Positions 17,378-26,220 are shown, counted from the stretch's first letter. The stretch: 64,000 nt of DNA from Streptomyces uncialis (GCF_036250755.1 NZ_CP109583.1:3224001-3288000), one strand, 5' to 3'. A program made the numbers and translations. The notes: generated by a model from the letters alone, not told the origin.

Positions 17378-18718
17378 ATGACCGAGAACCCCGCGCCTCC
17401 CGCCCTCTGGCCCGCCCCGCTCGCGAGCGGAGCCGTCACCGCGACGGTCCAGGTGCCCGGTTCCAAATCGGTGACCAATCGGGCGCTGGTCCTCTCCTCC
17501 ATCGCCGCCGAGCCGGGCTGGCTGCGCCGCCCGCTGCGTTCGCGCGACACCCTGCTGATGGCGTCCGCGCTGCGGGCGATGGGCGTGGGTATCGAGGAGA
17601 CCGTCTCGTCCAGTTCCACGGGCGCGCCCGTGGAGGGCGGCGAGGGCGAGGCATGGCGGATCATCCCCTCGGGTCTGCACGGTCCCGCGACGGTCGACGT
17701 GGGCAACGCGGGCACCGTGATGCGGTTCCTGCCGCCGGTCGCGGCCCTCGCGGACGGCCCGATCCGCTTCGACGGCGACCCCCGCTCGTACGAGCGCCCG
17801 CTGCACGGGGTGATCGACGGGCTGCGCGCGCTGGGTGCCCGGATCGACGACGAGGAGCGCGGCGCGCTCCCGCTGACCGTGCACGGCGGCGGGGCGCTGG
17901 AGGGTGGCCGGGTCGAGATCGACGCGTCGTCGTCGTCGCAGTTCGTGAGCGCGCTGCTGCTGTCGGGCCCGCGGTTCAACCAGGGCGTGGAGGTACGGCA
18001 CGTGGGCGGCACGCTGCCGTCGATGCCGCACATCCGGATGACGGTGGACATGCTGCGCCGGGCGGGTGCCCAGGTGGACACCCCCGAGTCGGGCGGCGAG
18101 CCGAATGTCTGGCGGGTCACCGCGGGCGCGCTGCGCGGGGTGGACCTCACGGTGGAGCCGGACCTGTCGAACGCGCAGCCGTTCCTCGCCGCCGCGCTGG
18201 TCACGGGCGGCCGGGTCGTCGTCCCGGACTGGCCGGAGCACACCACGCAGCCCGGTGACCGGCTGCGGGAGATCTTCACCGCCATGGGCGGTTCCTGCGA
18301 GCTGACGGAGCAGGGGCTGGTGTTCACCGGTTCGGGGAGGATCCACGGGATCGATGTGGACCTCGGCGAGGTCGGTGAGCTGACCCCGGGCATCGCGGCG
18401 GTGGCGGCGCTGGCCGACTCCCCGTCGACCCTGCGCGGGGTGGCGCATCTGCGGCTGCACGAGACGGACCGGCTGGCCGCGCTGACCAAGGAGATCAACG
18501 AGCTGGGCGGCGATGTCACGGAGACCGCCGACGGCCTCACGATCCGCCCCCGTCCGCTGCGCGGCGGGACGTTCCACACCTACGACGACCACCGGATGGC
18601 CACGGCCGGCGCGATCATCGGCCTGGCGGTGGAGGGTGTGCTGATCGAGAACGTCGCGACGACCGCGAAGACCCTGCCGGACTTCCCGGATCTGTGGACC
18701 GGGATGCTCGGGAACTGA
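17378..18718 (+). CDS. aroA: 3-phosphoshikimate 1-carboxyvinyltransferase (EPSP synthase)
   Basis: This enzyme joins shikimate-3-phosphate and phosphoenolpyruvate in aromatic amino-acid synthesis. Hallmarks in the 446-residue protein are [12 protein letters not shown] near the N-terminus, [11 protein letters not shown], the [10 protein letters not shown] stretch and [10 protein letters not shown] near the C-terminus. It begins an apparent two-gene unit with rsgA twelve bases downstream. Confidence 0.96.
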   Translation: MTENPAPPALWPAPLASGAVTATVQVPGSKSVTNRALVLSSIAAEPGWLRRPLRSRDTLLMASALRAMGVGIEETVSSSSTGAPVEGGEGEAWRIIPSGLHGPATVDVGNAGTVMRFLPPVAALADGPIRFDGDPRSYERPLHGVIDGLRALGARIDDEERGALPLTVHGGGALEGGRVEIDASSSSQFVSALLLSGPRFNQGVEVRHVGGTLPSMPHIRMTVDMLRRAGAQVDTPESGGEPNVWRVTAGALRGVDLTVEPDLSNAQPFLAAALVTGGRVVVPDWPEHTTQPGDRLREIFTAMGGSCELTEQGLVFTGSGRIHGIDVDLGEVGELTPGIAAVAALADSPSTLRGVAHLRLHETDRLAALTKEINELGGDVTETADGLTIRPRPLRGGTFHTYDDHRMATAGAIIGLAVEGVLIENVATTAKTLPDFPDLWTGMLGN

Positions 18719-18730
18719 CGGACGATCGAC

Positions 18731-19744
18731 ATGCGCCGCTACGGCAAGCACACCGACGAGGACGACATCCCGCTGCGGCCCAACCGCAAGGGCAACCGGC
18801 CCCGGAGCACCATCCGGCCCAAGCACGAGGACGCGTCGGACGGCATGGTCCTGACGGTGGACCGGGGGCGGCTGACGTGTCTGGTCGGGGACCAGGTCGT
18901 GCACGCGATGAAGGCCCGGGAGCTGGGGCGCAAGGCCGCGGTGGTCGGGGACCGGGTGTCGCTGGTCGGTGATCTGTCGGGCAAGAAGGACACCCTCGCG
19001 CGGATCGTGCGGATCGCGGCGCGCACCTCCGTGCTGCGGCGCACCGCGGACGACGACGACCCGTACGAGCGGGTGGTCGTCGCCAACGCCGACCAGCTGG
19101 CGATCGTGACCGCGCTGGCGGACCCGGAGCCCCGGCCCCGGCTGATCGACCGCTGTCTGGTCGCCGCGTACGACGGCGGGCTGTCGCCGCTGCTGGTGCT
19201 GACCAAGTCGGACCTGGCATCGCCGGACGGGCTGCTGGAGACGTACGACACCCTGGGTGTCCCGTATGTCGTGACCTCGCGGGACGAGCTGGCGAACGGC
19301 GACGCGGCGGACCGGGTGCGGGAGCTGCTGGCGGGTCAGATCACGGCGTTCGTGGGCCATTCGGGTGTCGGCAAGACGACTCTGGTCAACGCGCTCGTTC
19401 CCGGGGACCGGCGGCGGACCACGGGTCATGTCAACGCGGTGACGGGCCGGGGCCGGCACACCACGACATCCGCGCTGGCGCTGCCGCTGGCCGGTGCCGC
19501 CGGGGGCTGGGTCGTCGACACGCCCGGTATCCGCTCGTTCGGGCTCAACCACGTCGATCCGTCCCGGGTGATCCTCGCGTTCCCCGATCTGGAGCCGGGC
19601 ACGGTGAACTGTCCGCGCGCGTGCAGCCATGACGAGCCGGACTGCGCGCTGGACGCCTGGGTCGCCGAGGGGCACGCGGACCCGGCGCGGCTGTACTCGC
19701 TGCGGCGACTGCTGGCGGTCCGGGAACGCCACGACGGCGACTGA
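18731..19744 (+). CDS. rsgA: Ribosome small-subunit-dependent GTPase RsgA
   Basis: RsgA is a circularly permuted GTPase that checks maturation of the 30S subunit. The 337-residue protein has an N-terminal OB-fold, the G4-like motif TKSD (158-161) preceding the P-loop GHSGVGKT (209-216), and DTPG after it, so the permuted order is visible. A C-terminal zinc site is supplied by CPRACSHDEPDC. It is probably co-transcribed with aroA. Confidence 0.95.
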   Translation: MRRYGKHTDEDDIPLRPNRKGNRPRSTIRPKHEDASDGMVLTVDRGRLTCLVGDQVVHAMKARELGRKAAVVGDRVSLVGDLSGKKDTLARIVRIAARTSVLRRTADDDDPYERVVVANADQLAIVTALADPEPRPRLIDRCLVAAYDGGLSPLLVLTKSDLASPDGLLETYDTLGVPYVVTSRDELANGDAADRVRELLAGQITAFVGHSGVGKTTLVNALVPGDRRRTTGHVNAVTGRGRHTTTSALALPLAGAAGGWVVDTPGIRSFGLNHVDPSRVILAFPDLEPGTVNCPRACSHDEPDCALDAWVAEGHADPARLYSLRRLLAVRERHDGD

Positions 19745-19800
19745 TCCGCCGCGGCGGGGCGTGCGGACGGGGGGCTCTCGGGGACGCTGTCGCGTGTTTG

Positions 19801-19829
19801 CGTGACGGCCGCTCAGGTAAGGGCATAAT
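19801..19829 (+). promoter_or_regulatory. Candidate housekeeping promoter for the SMR gene
   Basis: CATAAT at 19824-19829 is a near-consensus -10. GTGACG at 19802-19807 lies 16 bases before it as a weak -35. A start near 19836 would give a leader of about 60 bases containing the element described at 19850-19894. Confidence 0.5.
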
Positions 19830-19849
19830 CGCACCGAGCCTGACCCAAG

Positions 19850-19894
19850 CCGGACGAAACGGCCACGAGCGTGGGTACCCCGGGAGGCAATCGC
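19850..19894 (+). promoter_or_regulatory. Possible guanidine-III (ykkC-III)-like leader
   Basis: The leader begins CCGGACGA, contains a small CCAC-GAGC-GTGG hairpin, and returns with GTACCCCGG followed by GAGGCAA just before the ATG. These segments, in this order, resemble the ykkC-III/guanidine-III riboswitch as I remember it from Thermobifida. The P1 helix (CCGG/CCGG) is clear. The pseudoknot helix is not convincing (only short CCA/TGG and GCG/CGC pairings reaching the start codon). The downstream gene is the expected target type. Confidence 0.4.
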
Positions 19895-20218
19895 ATGGCG
19901 TGGCTGTTGGTGATCGTGGCGGGGCTGCTCGAAACCGGCTTCGCGGTCTCTCTGAAGCTGTCGCACGGTTTCACCCGGTTGTGGCCCACGGTCGCGTTCG
20001 CCGCCTTCGCGCTGGGCAGCTTCGGTCTGCTGACCCTCGCACTGCGCAAACTGGACGTGGGTCCGGCGTACGCGGTGTGGACGGGTATCGGGGCGGCGGG
20101 GACCGCGATCTACGGGATGGTGTTCCTCGGCGATCTGGTCTCCACGCTGAAGATCGTGTCGATCTCGCTGGTGGTCATCGGGGTGATCGGGCTCCAGCTG
20201 TCGGGGTCGTCGCACTGA
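19895..20218 (+). CDS. sugE: SMR-family transporter, Gdx/SugE guanidinium-exporter type
   Basis: This 107-residue protein has four hydrophobic segments. The central glutamate in AGLLET (E13), the LKLSHGF turn, AYAVWTGIG in helix 3 and the short H-ending C-terminus match the Gdx (SugE) subtype, which exchanges guanidinium for protons, rather than the EmrE multidrug subtype. GGGAGG precedes the ATG at 19895. Its last 44 bases overlap the 3' end of the convergent TetR gene. Confidence 0.9.
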   Translation: MAWLLVIVAGLLETGFAVSLKLSHGFTRLWPTVAFAAFALGSFGLLTLALRKLDVGPAYAVWTGIGAAGTAIYGMVFLGDLVSTLKIVSISLVVIGVIGLQLSGSSH

Positions 20219-20810
20219 CCGCGCCGAGCGTGTCCCGTACCAGCGCCCCCACTCCCCCGTCCGGCGCGGGCGCCTGCATCCACGACAGGGCCAGGCGCAG
20301 GGCGAGTTCGGTGAGCCGGGCCAGTTCGGCGGTGTCCGCCGGGTCGGCCCGGGGCGGGGACAGCGCGACGACGGTGCGGTCGCGGAGCAGGCCGAGGAGT
20401 TCGCCGGGGGACGGCAGCGGTCCGTCGGCGCCGCGCTGGGCGGCCGTGGACTGCGCCGGGACCCGGGCCGGGGCGGGGACGGGGAGCCGGGGGGTCCAGA
20501 GGCCGGTGAGCGCGGCCCGGACGAGGGAGTTGCCGCGGGCGGCCCGTACCAGCCACTCGGCGAGCGCGGGCAGCCGTTCACCGGCCTCGTGGTAACCGGC
20601 CAGCGCGTGGTCGGCGCCCGTGAGGACGGCGTCGATCTCCCGGCGGACCAGGGCCCGGCCGAGACCGTCCTTGCCGCCGAACTCGTTGTACAGCGTCTGC
20701 CGTGACACCCCGGCGGCGGCGGCCACGTCGACCATCCGCACCGCGCTCCACGGGCGGCAGACGAGGGCGGTGCGGGCCGCGTCGAGCAACGACTCCCGCG
20801 CTGCGGGCAT
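20175..20810 (-). CDS. TetR-family transcriptional repressor
   Basis: This 211-residue regulator has an N-terminal TetR helix-turn-helix (VDVAAAAGVSRQTLYNEFGGKDGL, about residues 27-50) and a divergent ligand-binding C-terminal half. AGGGAGG five bases upstream supports ATG 20810 over a GTG at 20852. A perfect 20-bp palindrome lies 14 bases upstream of the start, so it probably represses itself. It is convergent with and overlaps the SMR gene, a possible second target. Confidence 0.88.
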   Translation of the reverse strand: MPAARESLLDAARTALVCRPWSAVRMVDVAAAAGVSRQTLYNEFGGKDGLGRALVRREIDAVLTGADHALAGYHEAGERLPALAEWLVRAARGNSLVRAALTGLWTPRLPVPAPARVPAQSTAAQRGADGPLPSPGELLGLLRDRTVVALSPPRADPADTAELARLTELALRLALSWMQAPAPDGGVGALVRDTLGAVSATTPTAGARSPR

Positions 20811-20824
20811 ACGCGCCTCCCTGC

Positions 20825-20844
20825 GGCCGACATCGATGTCGGCC
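20825..20844. promoter_or_regulatory. Perfect 20-bp palindromic operator
   Basis: GGCCGACATCGATGTCGGCC is a complete inverted repeat, 14 bases before the TetR start codon and inside its leader. Size and position suit autoregulation by a TetR dimer. Confidence 0.7.
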
Positions 20845-21029
20845 CCCGTCACCGAAACCGGACCTCGTTGTCAGAGTTGACGCACCTCAGGGGGCTGTCA
20901 AGGGTATTGTCCGGACCTTTCCGGACCGCTGATCCGGCCCGCTGATCCGGCCCGGCGGGGGCCGCGGCCGGTCCGCCTCGGTTCCGGGGGGTGTGGCCGG
21001 ATTCCGGGCCCGGTGGATACTGTTCGGCC

Positions 21030-21830
21030 ATGCCCGACTATCACGATGACCTGCGGCTGGCCCATGTGCTCGCCGACGCCGCGGACGCCGCGACCATGGA
21101 CCGGTTCAAGGCCCTCGACCTCAAGGTGGAGACCAAGCCGGACCTGACCCCGGTGAGCGAGGCGGACAAGGCCGCCGAGGAGCTGATCCGGGGTCAGTTG
21201 CAGCGGGCACGGCCCCGGGACGCGGTGCTGGGCGAGGAGTACGGCGTCGAGGGGACCGGGCCGCGCCGCTGGGTGATCGACCCGATCGACGGCACCAAGA
21301 ACTATGTGCGCGGGGTCCCGGTGTGGGCCACGCTGATCTCGCTGACGGAGGCGGCCGAGGGCGGCTACCAGCCGGTGGTGGGCCTGGTGTCGGCCCCGGC
21401 GCTGGGCCGCCGCTGGTGGGCCGCGAAGGGGCACGGCGCGTTCACCGGCCGCAGCCTGACCTCGGCCTCGCGGATGCGGGTCTCCCAGGTGTCCCGGATC
21501 GCCGACGCCTCGTTCGCGTACTCGTCGCTGACCGGCTGGGAGGAGCGCGGACGCCTCGACGGCTTCCTCGATCTGACCCGCGCGGTGTGGCGCACCCGGG
21601 GATACGGGGACTTCTGGCCGTACATGATGGTGGCCGAGGGCTCGGTGGACATCTGCGCCGAGCCGGAGCTGTCGCTGTGGGACATGGCGGCGACCGCGGT
21701 CATCGTGACGGAGGCCGGCGGGGTCTTCACCGGCCTCGACGGCCGCCCGGGACCGCACAGCGGGAACGCCGCCGCGTCGAACGGCCATCTCCACGACGAG
21801 CTGCTGGGCTATCTGAACCAGAAGTACTGA
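21030..21830 (+). CDS. hisN: Histidinol-phosphatase, inositol-monophosphatase fold
   Basis: The 266-residue protein belongs to the metal-dependent IMPase superfamily: LGEEYG, WVIDPIDGTKNY (metal and phosphate site) and LSLWDMAA near the C-terminus. In S. coelicolor the gene in this neighbourhood is hisN, the missing histidine-pathway phosphatase, so this name is preferred over a generic inositol phosphatase. The start is ATG 21030; the frame is open slightly upstream without domain sequence. It stands apart from other his genes. Confidence 0.87.
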   Translation: MPDYHDDLRLAHVLADAADAATMDRFKALDLKVETKPDLTPVSEADKAAEELIRGQLQRARPRDAVLGEEYGVEGTGPRRWVIDPIDGTKNYVRGVPVWATLISLTEAAEGGYQPVVGLVSAPALGRRWWAAKGHGAFTGRSLTSASRMRVSQVSRIADASFAYSSLTGWEERGRLDGFLDLTRAVWRTRGYGDFWPYMMVAEGSVDICAEPELSLWDMAATAVIVTEAGGVFTGLDGRPGPHSGNAAASNGHLHDELLGYLNQKY

Positions 21831-22012
21831 GCCGGGTACGCGGGACCGGGCGGGGCCGGCCGGGGTGTTCCGGAGCCGACCGTCCGGTCCGGTGATCCGG
21901 TCACCTTCCGTCACCCGTGGTGCCGGGCCGTCACCCGGGGTGGGGAAAATCGGCTTCTGTCCCGCCCGTTCGACCCCTTGTTGACCCGCCGGAGGGCTGC
22001 CACTCTGAGAAT

Positions 22013-22052
22013 CCCCCCACTTGTGAACTTGTGAATCGATTCGCAAGGGGGG
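22013..22052 (+). promoter_or_regulatory. Extended inverted repeat before the CBS gene
   Basis: CCCCCC (22013-22018) and GGGGGG (22047-22052) bracket partly complementary CTTGTGAA/TTCGCAAG arms and the inner palindrome GAATCGATTC (22033-22042). It lies about 30 bases before the start codon, where it could be an operator or a leader hairpin. It is unusually AT-rich for this genome. Confidence 0.5.
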
Positions 22053-22082
22053 TCCTCACGAAGCAGGAGGTGGCTTTCGATC

Positions 22083-22484
22083 ATGCTCGTCCGCGACGCC
22101 ATGAGCACGGTGGTCCTCACCATCGGCCCGGCCCACACGCTTCGCCAGGCCGCGTCCCTGATGTCGGCCCGCCGTGTCGGCGCGGCCGTCGTCCTCGACC
22201 CCGACACCAGCGGACTCGGCATCCTGACCGAGCGCGACATCCTCGTCTCCCTCGGCCTCGGGCAGAACCCCGACCGGGAGACGGCCGGCACCCACACCAC
22301 GACCGACGTGGTCTTCGCCACTCCGGCGTGGACCCTCAAGGACGCAGCGCGGGCCATGACGCAGGGCGGCTTCCGCCATCTGATCGTGCTCGGCGACAGC
22401 GAACCGATCGGTGTCGTCTCGGTCCGCGACATCCTGCGCTGCTGGGCGCCGGTGGAACGGCGGACGGCCACGCTCGCGGGCTGA
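22083..22484 (+). CDS. Tandem CBS-domain protein
   Basis: This 133-residue protein consists of two CBS motifs (residues about 1-60 and 70-125: VRDAMSTVVLTI...GILTERDIL; AWTLKDAARAMTQGGFRHLIVLGD...GVVSVRDIL). Such pairs bind adenine nucleotides and act as energy or redox sensors, often in trans. AGGAGGT precedes the ATG. The gene is monocistronic, with a terminator shared with katA. Confidence 0.9.
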   Translation: MLVRDAMSTVVLTIGPAHTLRQAASLMSARRVGAAVVLDPDTSGLGILTERDILVSLGLGQNPDRETAGTHTTTDVVFATPAWTLKDAARAMTQGGFRHLIVLGDSEPIGVVSVRDILRCWAPVERRTATLAG

Positions 22485-22561
22485 CCCCCGCCGGGCGACA
22501 CGTGTACCCGTATCCGTCGGGACACCCGTACCCGTACCGACGGGGTCGCCGGGAATGACGG

Positions 22562-22596
22562 CGGCGGCCGGGCGGATGATCTCCGCCCGGCCGCCG
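22562..22596. terminator. Bidirectional terminator between CBS gene and katA
   Basis: Perfect 15-bp arms CGGCGGCCGGGCGGA and TCCGCCCGGCCGCCG with a five-base loop lie between the two convergent genes. Confidence 0.8.
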
Positions 22597-22667
22597 GGCC
22601 GTGACCGGGCCGTGGCACACCGCGCGGGCGACGGCCGGTCACCCGGCGCGCCGCCCACGCGACGCCG

Positions 22668-24140
22668 TCAGCCGCGCAGGGCCTGGACCGCGGCCTCCAG
22701 ACGCTTGCCGAAGTCGCCGTCCGCCTGGCGGAAGTTGTTGATCGCGCGCTCGGCGATGCCGTCGCTCGACACCTTGGCGATGAACCCCGAGAGGTTCTCG
22801 ATCAACCGCGACTTCTCGTCCTCGGACATCAGCCGGTAGAGGTCACCGGCCTGGACGAAGTCGTTGTCCTCGGCGTGGTTCGGCGCCTCGTGGTTGCCGG
22901 TGACCCCGGCGACCGAGGTGGCCGACCACAGCGGCTTGTCCGTCTGGAACGGGCCGCCGAAGCTGTTGGGCTCGTAGTTCTTCGCGCCCTTGTGGCGGCC
23001 GTCGTACAGGAAGCCGTCCCGGCTGTTGGTACGCGCCTCGGTGGCGTGCGGACGGTTCACCGGCAGATGGTCGGCGTTGATGCCGACGCGGTAGCGGTGG
23101 GCGTCGCCGTACGCGAAGAGACGGCCCTGGAGCATCTTGTCCGGGGAGGGACCGATACCCGGCACGAAGTGGGCGGGGCTGAAGATGGACTGCTCGACCT
23201 CGGCGAAGACGTTCTCCGGGTTGCGGTTCAGCTCCAGCTTGCCGATGTCGATCGGCGGGTAGTCCGCGTGCGGCCACACCTTGGTGAGGTCGAACGGGTT
23301 GAAGCGGTAGCCCGTCGCGTCGGCCGCGGGCATGATCTGCGCCTGGACCGTCCAGGACGGGAACTCGCCGCGCTCGATGGACTCGCGCAGATCCCGCTGG
23401 TGGCTGTCCGGGTCCTCACCGGCGAGGAGGTTGGCCTCGGCCTGGGTGAGGGTCTTGATGCCCTGGTCGGTCTTGAAGTGGTACTTGACCCAGAAGACCT
23501 CGCCGGCCTCGTTCGTCCACTGGTAGGTGTGCGAGCCGTAGCCGTTCATGTGCCGGTACGAGGCGGGGATGCCGCGGTCGCCGAAGAGCCACGTCACCTG
23601 GTGGGTCGACTCGGGGCTGAGCCCCCAGAAGTCCCAGACGTTGTCCGCCTCCTGCGAGCCCGAGTACGGGTCGCGCTTCTGGGTGTGGATGAAGTCGGGG
23701 AACTTGATGGCGTCCTTGATGAAGAACACCGGGGTGTTGTTCCCGACGAGGTCGTAGTTGCCGTCCTCGGTGTAGAACTTCAGCGCGAAGCCGCGCGGGT
23801 CCCGCACCGCGTCGGCCGCACCGAGGTTCCCGGCCACCGTGGAGAAGCGCAGGAACGTCTCGGTCTGCTTGCCGACCTCGGAGAGGAACCGGGCCCGCGT
23901 CCACTGCGACACGTCGCGGGTCAGCGTGAAGGTGCCGTAGGCGCCCGCCCCACGCGCGTGGACGACGCGCTCCGGGATGCGCTCGCGGTTGAAGTGCGCG
24001 AGCTTCTCCAGCAGCGACTGGTCCTGGAGCAGTACGGGACCGCCGACGCCCGCGGTCTCGCTGTTCTGGTTGTCGGCGACCGGAGCCCCGGCCTCCGTGG
24101 TGAGCGGTCCCTGTGACGTCACGTGCGCCTCCTGCGTCAT
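22668..24140 (-). CDS. katA: Monofunctional haem catalase
   Basis: This 490-residue clade-3-sized catalase converts hydrogen peroxide to water and oxygen. The catalytic histidine lies in [14 protein letters not shown], the distal asparagine in VGNNTPVFF, and the proximal haem tyrosine in [13 protein letters not shown]. The start at ATG 24140 (MTQEAH) has AGGAC upstream; the frame runs 18 codons further into the promoter. It is divergent from a Fur-type regulator, the arrangement of the S. coelicolor catA-catR pair. Confidence 0.96.
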   Translation of the reverse strand: MTQEAHVTSQGPLTTEAGAPVADNQNSETAGVGGPVLLQDQSLLEKLAHFNRERIPERVVHARGAGAYGTFTLTRDVSQWTRARFLSEVGKQTETFLRFSTVAGNLGAADAVRDPRGFALKFYTEDGNYDLVGNNTPVFFIKDAIKFPDFIHTQKRDPYSGSQEADNVWDFWGLSPESTHQVTWLFGDRGIPASYRHMNGYGSHTYQWTNEAGEVFWVKYHFKTDQGIKTLTQAEANLLAGEDPDSHQRDLRESIERGEFPSWTVQAQIMPAADATGYRFNPFDLTKVWPHADYPPIDIGKLELNRNPENVFAEVEQSIFSPAHFVPGIGPSPDKMLQGRLFAYGDAHRYRVGINADHLPVNRPHATEARTNSRDGFLYDGRHKGAKNYEPNSFGGPFQTDKPLWSATSVAGVTGNHEAPNHAEDNDFVQAGDLYRLMSEDEKSRLIENLSGFIAKVSSDGIAERAINNFRQADGDFGKRLEAAVQALRG

Positions 24141-24178
24141 TTTCTGCAAGTCCTGTCCCTTGGCCAATGCCGTAGCCG

Positions 24179-24206
24179 ATCCTACAATGGACAATGTCTA
24201 AGTCAA
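24179..24206 (-). promoter_or_regulatory. katA promoter with internal inverted repeat
   Basis: On the minus strand TTGACT (24206-24201), a 16-base spacer and TAGGAT (24184-24179) form a strong sigma-70-type promoter. The spacer contains GACATTGTC, an inverted repeat with arms GACA/TGTC at 24190-24198, placed where a Fur/PerR-type repressor would block RNA polymerase. Confidence 0.75.
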
Positions 24207-24267
24207 GCAAACTTCCAAAGTCACACCCGTTCGGGATCAAGGTCCCCCTGCTGTTAGGCTGGTGCCC

Positions 24268-24684
24268 ATGAGTGACCTGTTGGGACGACTGCGCGAACGC
24301 GGCTGGCGGATGACCGCACAGCGCCGTGTGGTGGCCGAGGTCCTCGACGGCGAACACGTCCATCTGACGGCCGACGAGGTGCACGCGCGGGCCGTGGTGA
24401 GGCTCCCCGAGATCTCCCGCGCCACCGTGTACAACACCCTCGGCGAGCTGGTCACCCTGGGCGAGGTCCTGGAAGTCGCCACCGACAAACGCGCCAAGCG
24501 CTACGACCCGAACGCGCATCACCCGCATCACCATCTGGTGTGCGCGTCCTGCGGCGCGATCCGCGATGTGCACCCCCTGGGCAATCCGCTGGCGGACCTC
24601 CCCGACTCGGAGCGCTTCGGCTTCACCGTCTCGGACGTGGAGATGACCTTCAAGGGCATCTGTCCGAACTGCGTCACCGCCTGA
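24268..24684 (+). CDS. catR: Fur-family (PerR/CatR-type) metal-dependent repressor
   Basis: This 138-residue Fur-family protein has a winged helix (LPEISRATVYNTLGELVTLGEV), the histidine-rich hinge HHPHHHLVCASCG and structural CxxC pairs (CASC, CPNC). Divergence from katA indicates a peroxide-sensing repressor in which histidines are oxidised, like S. coelicolor CatR. ATG 24268 is used; a GTG two codons earlier is possible. A strong terminator follows. Confidence 0.9.
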   Translation: MSDLLGRLRERGWRMTAQRRVVAEVLDGEHVHLTADEVHARAVVRLPEISRATVYNTLGELVTLGEVLEVATDKRAKRYDPNAHHPHHHLVCASCGAIRDVHPLGNPLADLPDSERFGFTVSDVEMTFKGICPNCVTA

Positions 24685-24694
24685 CCCGGAACAT

Positions 24695-24734
24695 ACGAGG
24701 AGGGCCCGCGCCGGTCGGCGCGGGCCCTCCTCGT
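24695..24734 (+). terminator. Intrinsic terminator after catR
   Basis: Eighteen-base-pair arms (24695-24712 and 24717-24734) with a GGTC loop are followed by TTT, eleven bases after the catR stop. Confidence 0.9.
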
Positions 24735-24781
24735 TTCTGCCTTCGCTTCCCCGTACACGAAGATGACGTTCCGTATACGAC

Positions 24782-24812
24782 GAAGACCCGGAAGCCAGGC
24801 TTCCGGGTCTTC
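24782..24812 (-). terminator. Terminator of the first initiator tRNA
   Basis: GAAGACCCGGAAGCC and GGCTTCCGGGTCTTC (15-bp perfect arms, one-base centre) lie ten bases beyond the tRNA 3' end. Confidence 0.85.
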
Positions 24813-24821
24813 GTCTTCGAG

Positions 24822-24895
24822 TAGCGGGGACAGGATTTGAACCTGCGACCTCTGGGTTATGAGCCCAGCGAGCTACCGAGCTGCTCCACCCCGCG
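24822..24895 (-). tRNA. Initiator tRNA-fMet (CAT), copy 1
   Basis: The 74-base cloverleaf on the minus strand has anticodon CAT in TGGGCTCATAACCCA. Three G:C pairs above the anticodon loop and an unpaired first position (C1 against T72 of the gene) are the two hallmarks of bacterial initiator tRNA. The T-arm reads GGTTCAAATCC. CCA is not encoded. Confidence 0.95.
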
Positions 24896-25018
24896 TCGTT
24901 GAACACAACCTTACGTGACCATCGGGGTGGGAGCAAATCCCCGACCGGCCGGGGTCCCCGGCCCCGAGGGCGCCGTGGCGGACCGGCTCCCCCGGGGCGG
25001 GGACAGGGACGGCGACCG

Positions 25019-25804
25019 TCAGTTCTTGCGGGCCAGCCCGCCCGCCATCAGCCGCTGCGCGACCGACAGCGGGGGCTCCACCGGCTCGTCCGGGCGCCAG
25101 AGCGGCAGGGACACCACACCCGGCTCCAGCAGCTCGTACCCGTCGAAGTACGCGGTGAGCTCCTCCGTGGTGCGGAAGCGGCCGGTGCCGAGCAGGTCCA
25201 GCATGGTCTCCTGGACGGCCTGGGCCTCGGCCCCCGTGTCGCAGAACGCGGTGATCACGAGGTGGCTGCCCGCGGGGACGGCGTCCATGTACGCGTCGAC
25301 GATGCCCTTGGGGTCCTCGTCGTCGTGCAGGTGGTGGAGGATGCCGATGAGCAGCACGCCGACCGGCTCGTCGAAGTTGATCAGGCGCTTGATCGCGGGC
25401 TCCGCGAGAACGGCCTTCGGGTCGCGCAGATCGGCGCTGGAGACGCCCGTGTTCTCGTTCTCCTCCAGCAGGGCCCGGCCGTGGGCCAGCACGATGGGGT
25501 CGTTGTCGACGTACACGACCCGGGCCTCGGGGTTGACCCGCTGGGCGACGTGGTGCGTGTTCTCCAGGGTCGGCAGGCCGGCCCCGAGGTCGATGAACTG
25601 CTTGATACCGACGTCCGCGGCGAGATAGCGGACCGCGCGGCCGAGCAGGGCGCGGTTGAACCAGCCGACGTCACCGATGTGCGGAACGGTGCGCTTCACC
25701 TCGTCGGCGACCACGCGGTCGACCTCGTAATTGTCCTTGCCCCCGAGAACCGCGTCGTAGACACGCGCGATGCTGGGCCTGCTCGTGTCGATTTCCTCCG
25801 CCAC
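25019..25804 (-). CDS. SAM-dependent methyltransferase, DUF574/Methyltransf_19 family
   Basis: This 261-residue Rossmann-fold protein belongs to a family greatly expanded in Streptomyces. Seen are the family start ARVYDAVLGGKDNYEVDR, the SAM loop FIDLGAGLPT, VVYVDNDPIVLAHGRALL and LIGILHHLHD. I chose GTG 25804 (VAEEIDTSRPS) because GGAG lies six bases upstream; the frame continues to a TTG at 25846. No substrate is known. It sits between an initiator tRNA and repeat copy B. Confidence 0.88.
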   Translation of the reverse strand: MAEEIDTSRPSIARVYDAVLGGKDNYEVDRVVADEVKRTVPHIGDVGWFNRALLGRAVRYLAADVGIKQFIDLGAGLPTLENTHHVAQRVNPEARVVYVDNDPIVLAHGRALLEENENTGVSSADLRDPKAVLAEPAIKRLINFDEPVGVLLIGILHHLHDDEDPKGIVDAYMDAVPAGSHLVITAFCDTGAEAQAVQETMLDLLGTGRFRTTEELTAYFDGYELLEPGVVSLPLWRPDEPVEPPLSVAQRLMAGGLARKN

Positions 25805-25997
25805 CACATTCTCCGTCCCTGTGCCACCCAAACGGGCTGTTTTCAAGCCGCCAGACTAACCCGCCCTGGACAACCCAGAGTTGTCCTGCACCAAGGTTTT
25901 TTCCCCCGAAATCCCCCGCTCCCCACCGCCCCCGGTAAGTGGCCCGCCACGGAGGGGAGTTACCCCCGCACCCGAACAACACCGCCGAGTGGCCGAT

Positions 25998-26200
25998 GTC
26001 CAGGAGTGCGGGGAACGGTGCAAAAGACGAGGGCAGACCCGCACCCGACGAACAAGCCCGAAGGGGCAGCATCCAGGGGCGCGGGGAACTGCGCACCCCA
26101 CGAGCGACGGCACAGGGACAAGCACGCCCAGCACAGGAAACCCAGCGGCGCGAGCGAAGGCGACCCGCACAGGAAACCCAGGGCGCCGGACACCGGATCA
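25998..26200. repeat. Dispersed GC-rich repeat (solo copy B)
   Basis: This roughly 200-base block contains a degenerate GTGCGGGGAACGGTGC (from 26006) and a full GCGCGGGGAACTGCGC (26079-26094), separated by the same CAAAAGACGAGG...ACCCGCACCCG spacer found in the other copies. It is directly downstream of the minus-strand Sel1 gene. The hairpin core of copies A and C is absent. Confidence 0.8.
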
Positions 26201-26220
26201 GGCGGGGGTCGGACGGCGGG

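Noticed and set aside
19831..19880. Mini-ykkC (guanidine-II) reading of the SMR leader
   Set aside because: Two hairpins occur but neither presents an ACGR tetraloop closed by a proper stem; the ykkC-III pattern fits better.
16370..20833. A 1487-codon open frame on the minus strand
   Set aside because: It lies opposite the SRAP protein, aroA, rsgA and the SMR gene, which all have clear family motifs. Its sequence is His/Arg/Pro/Gln-rich with no domain. High GC suppresses stops in this frame.
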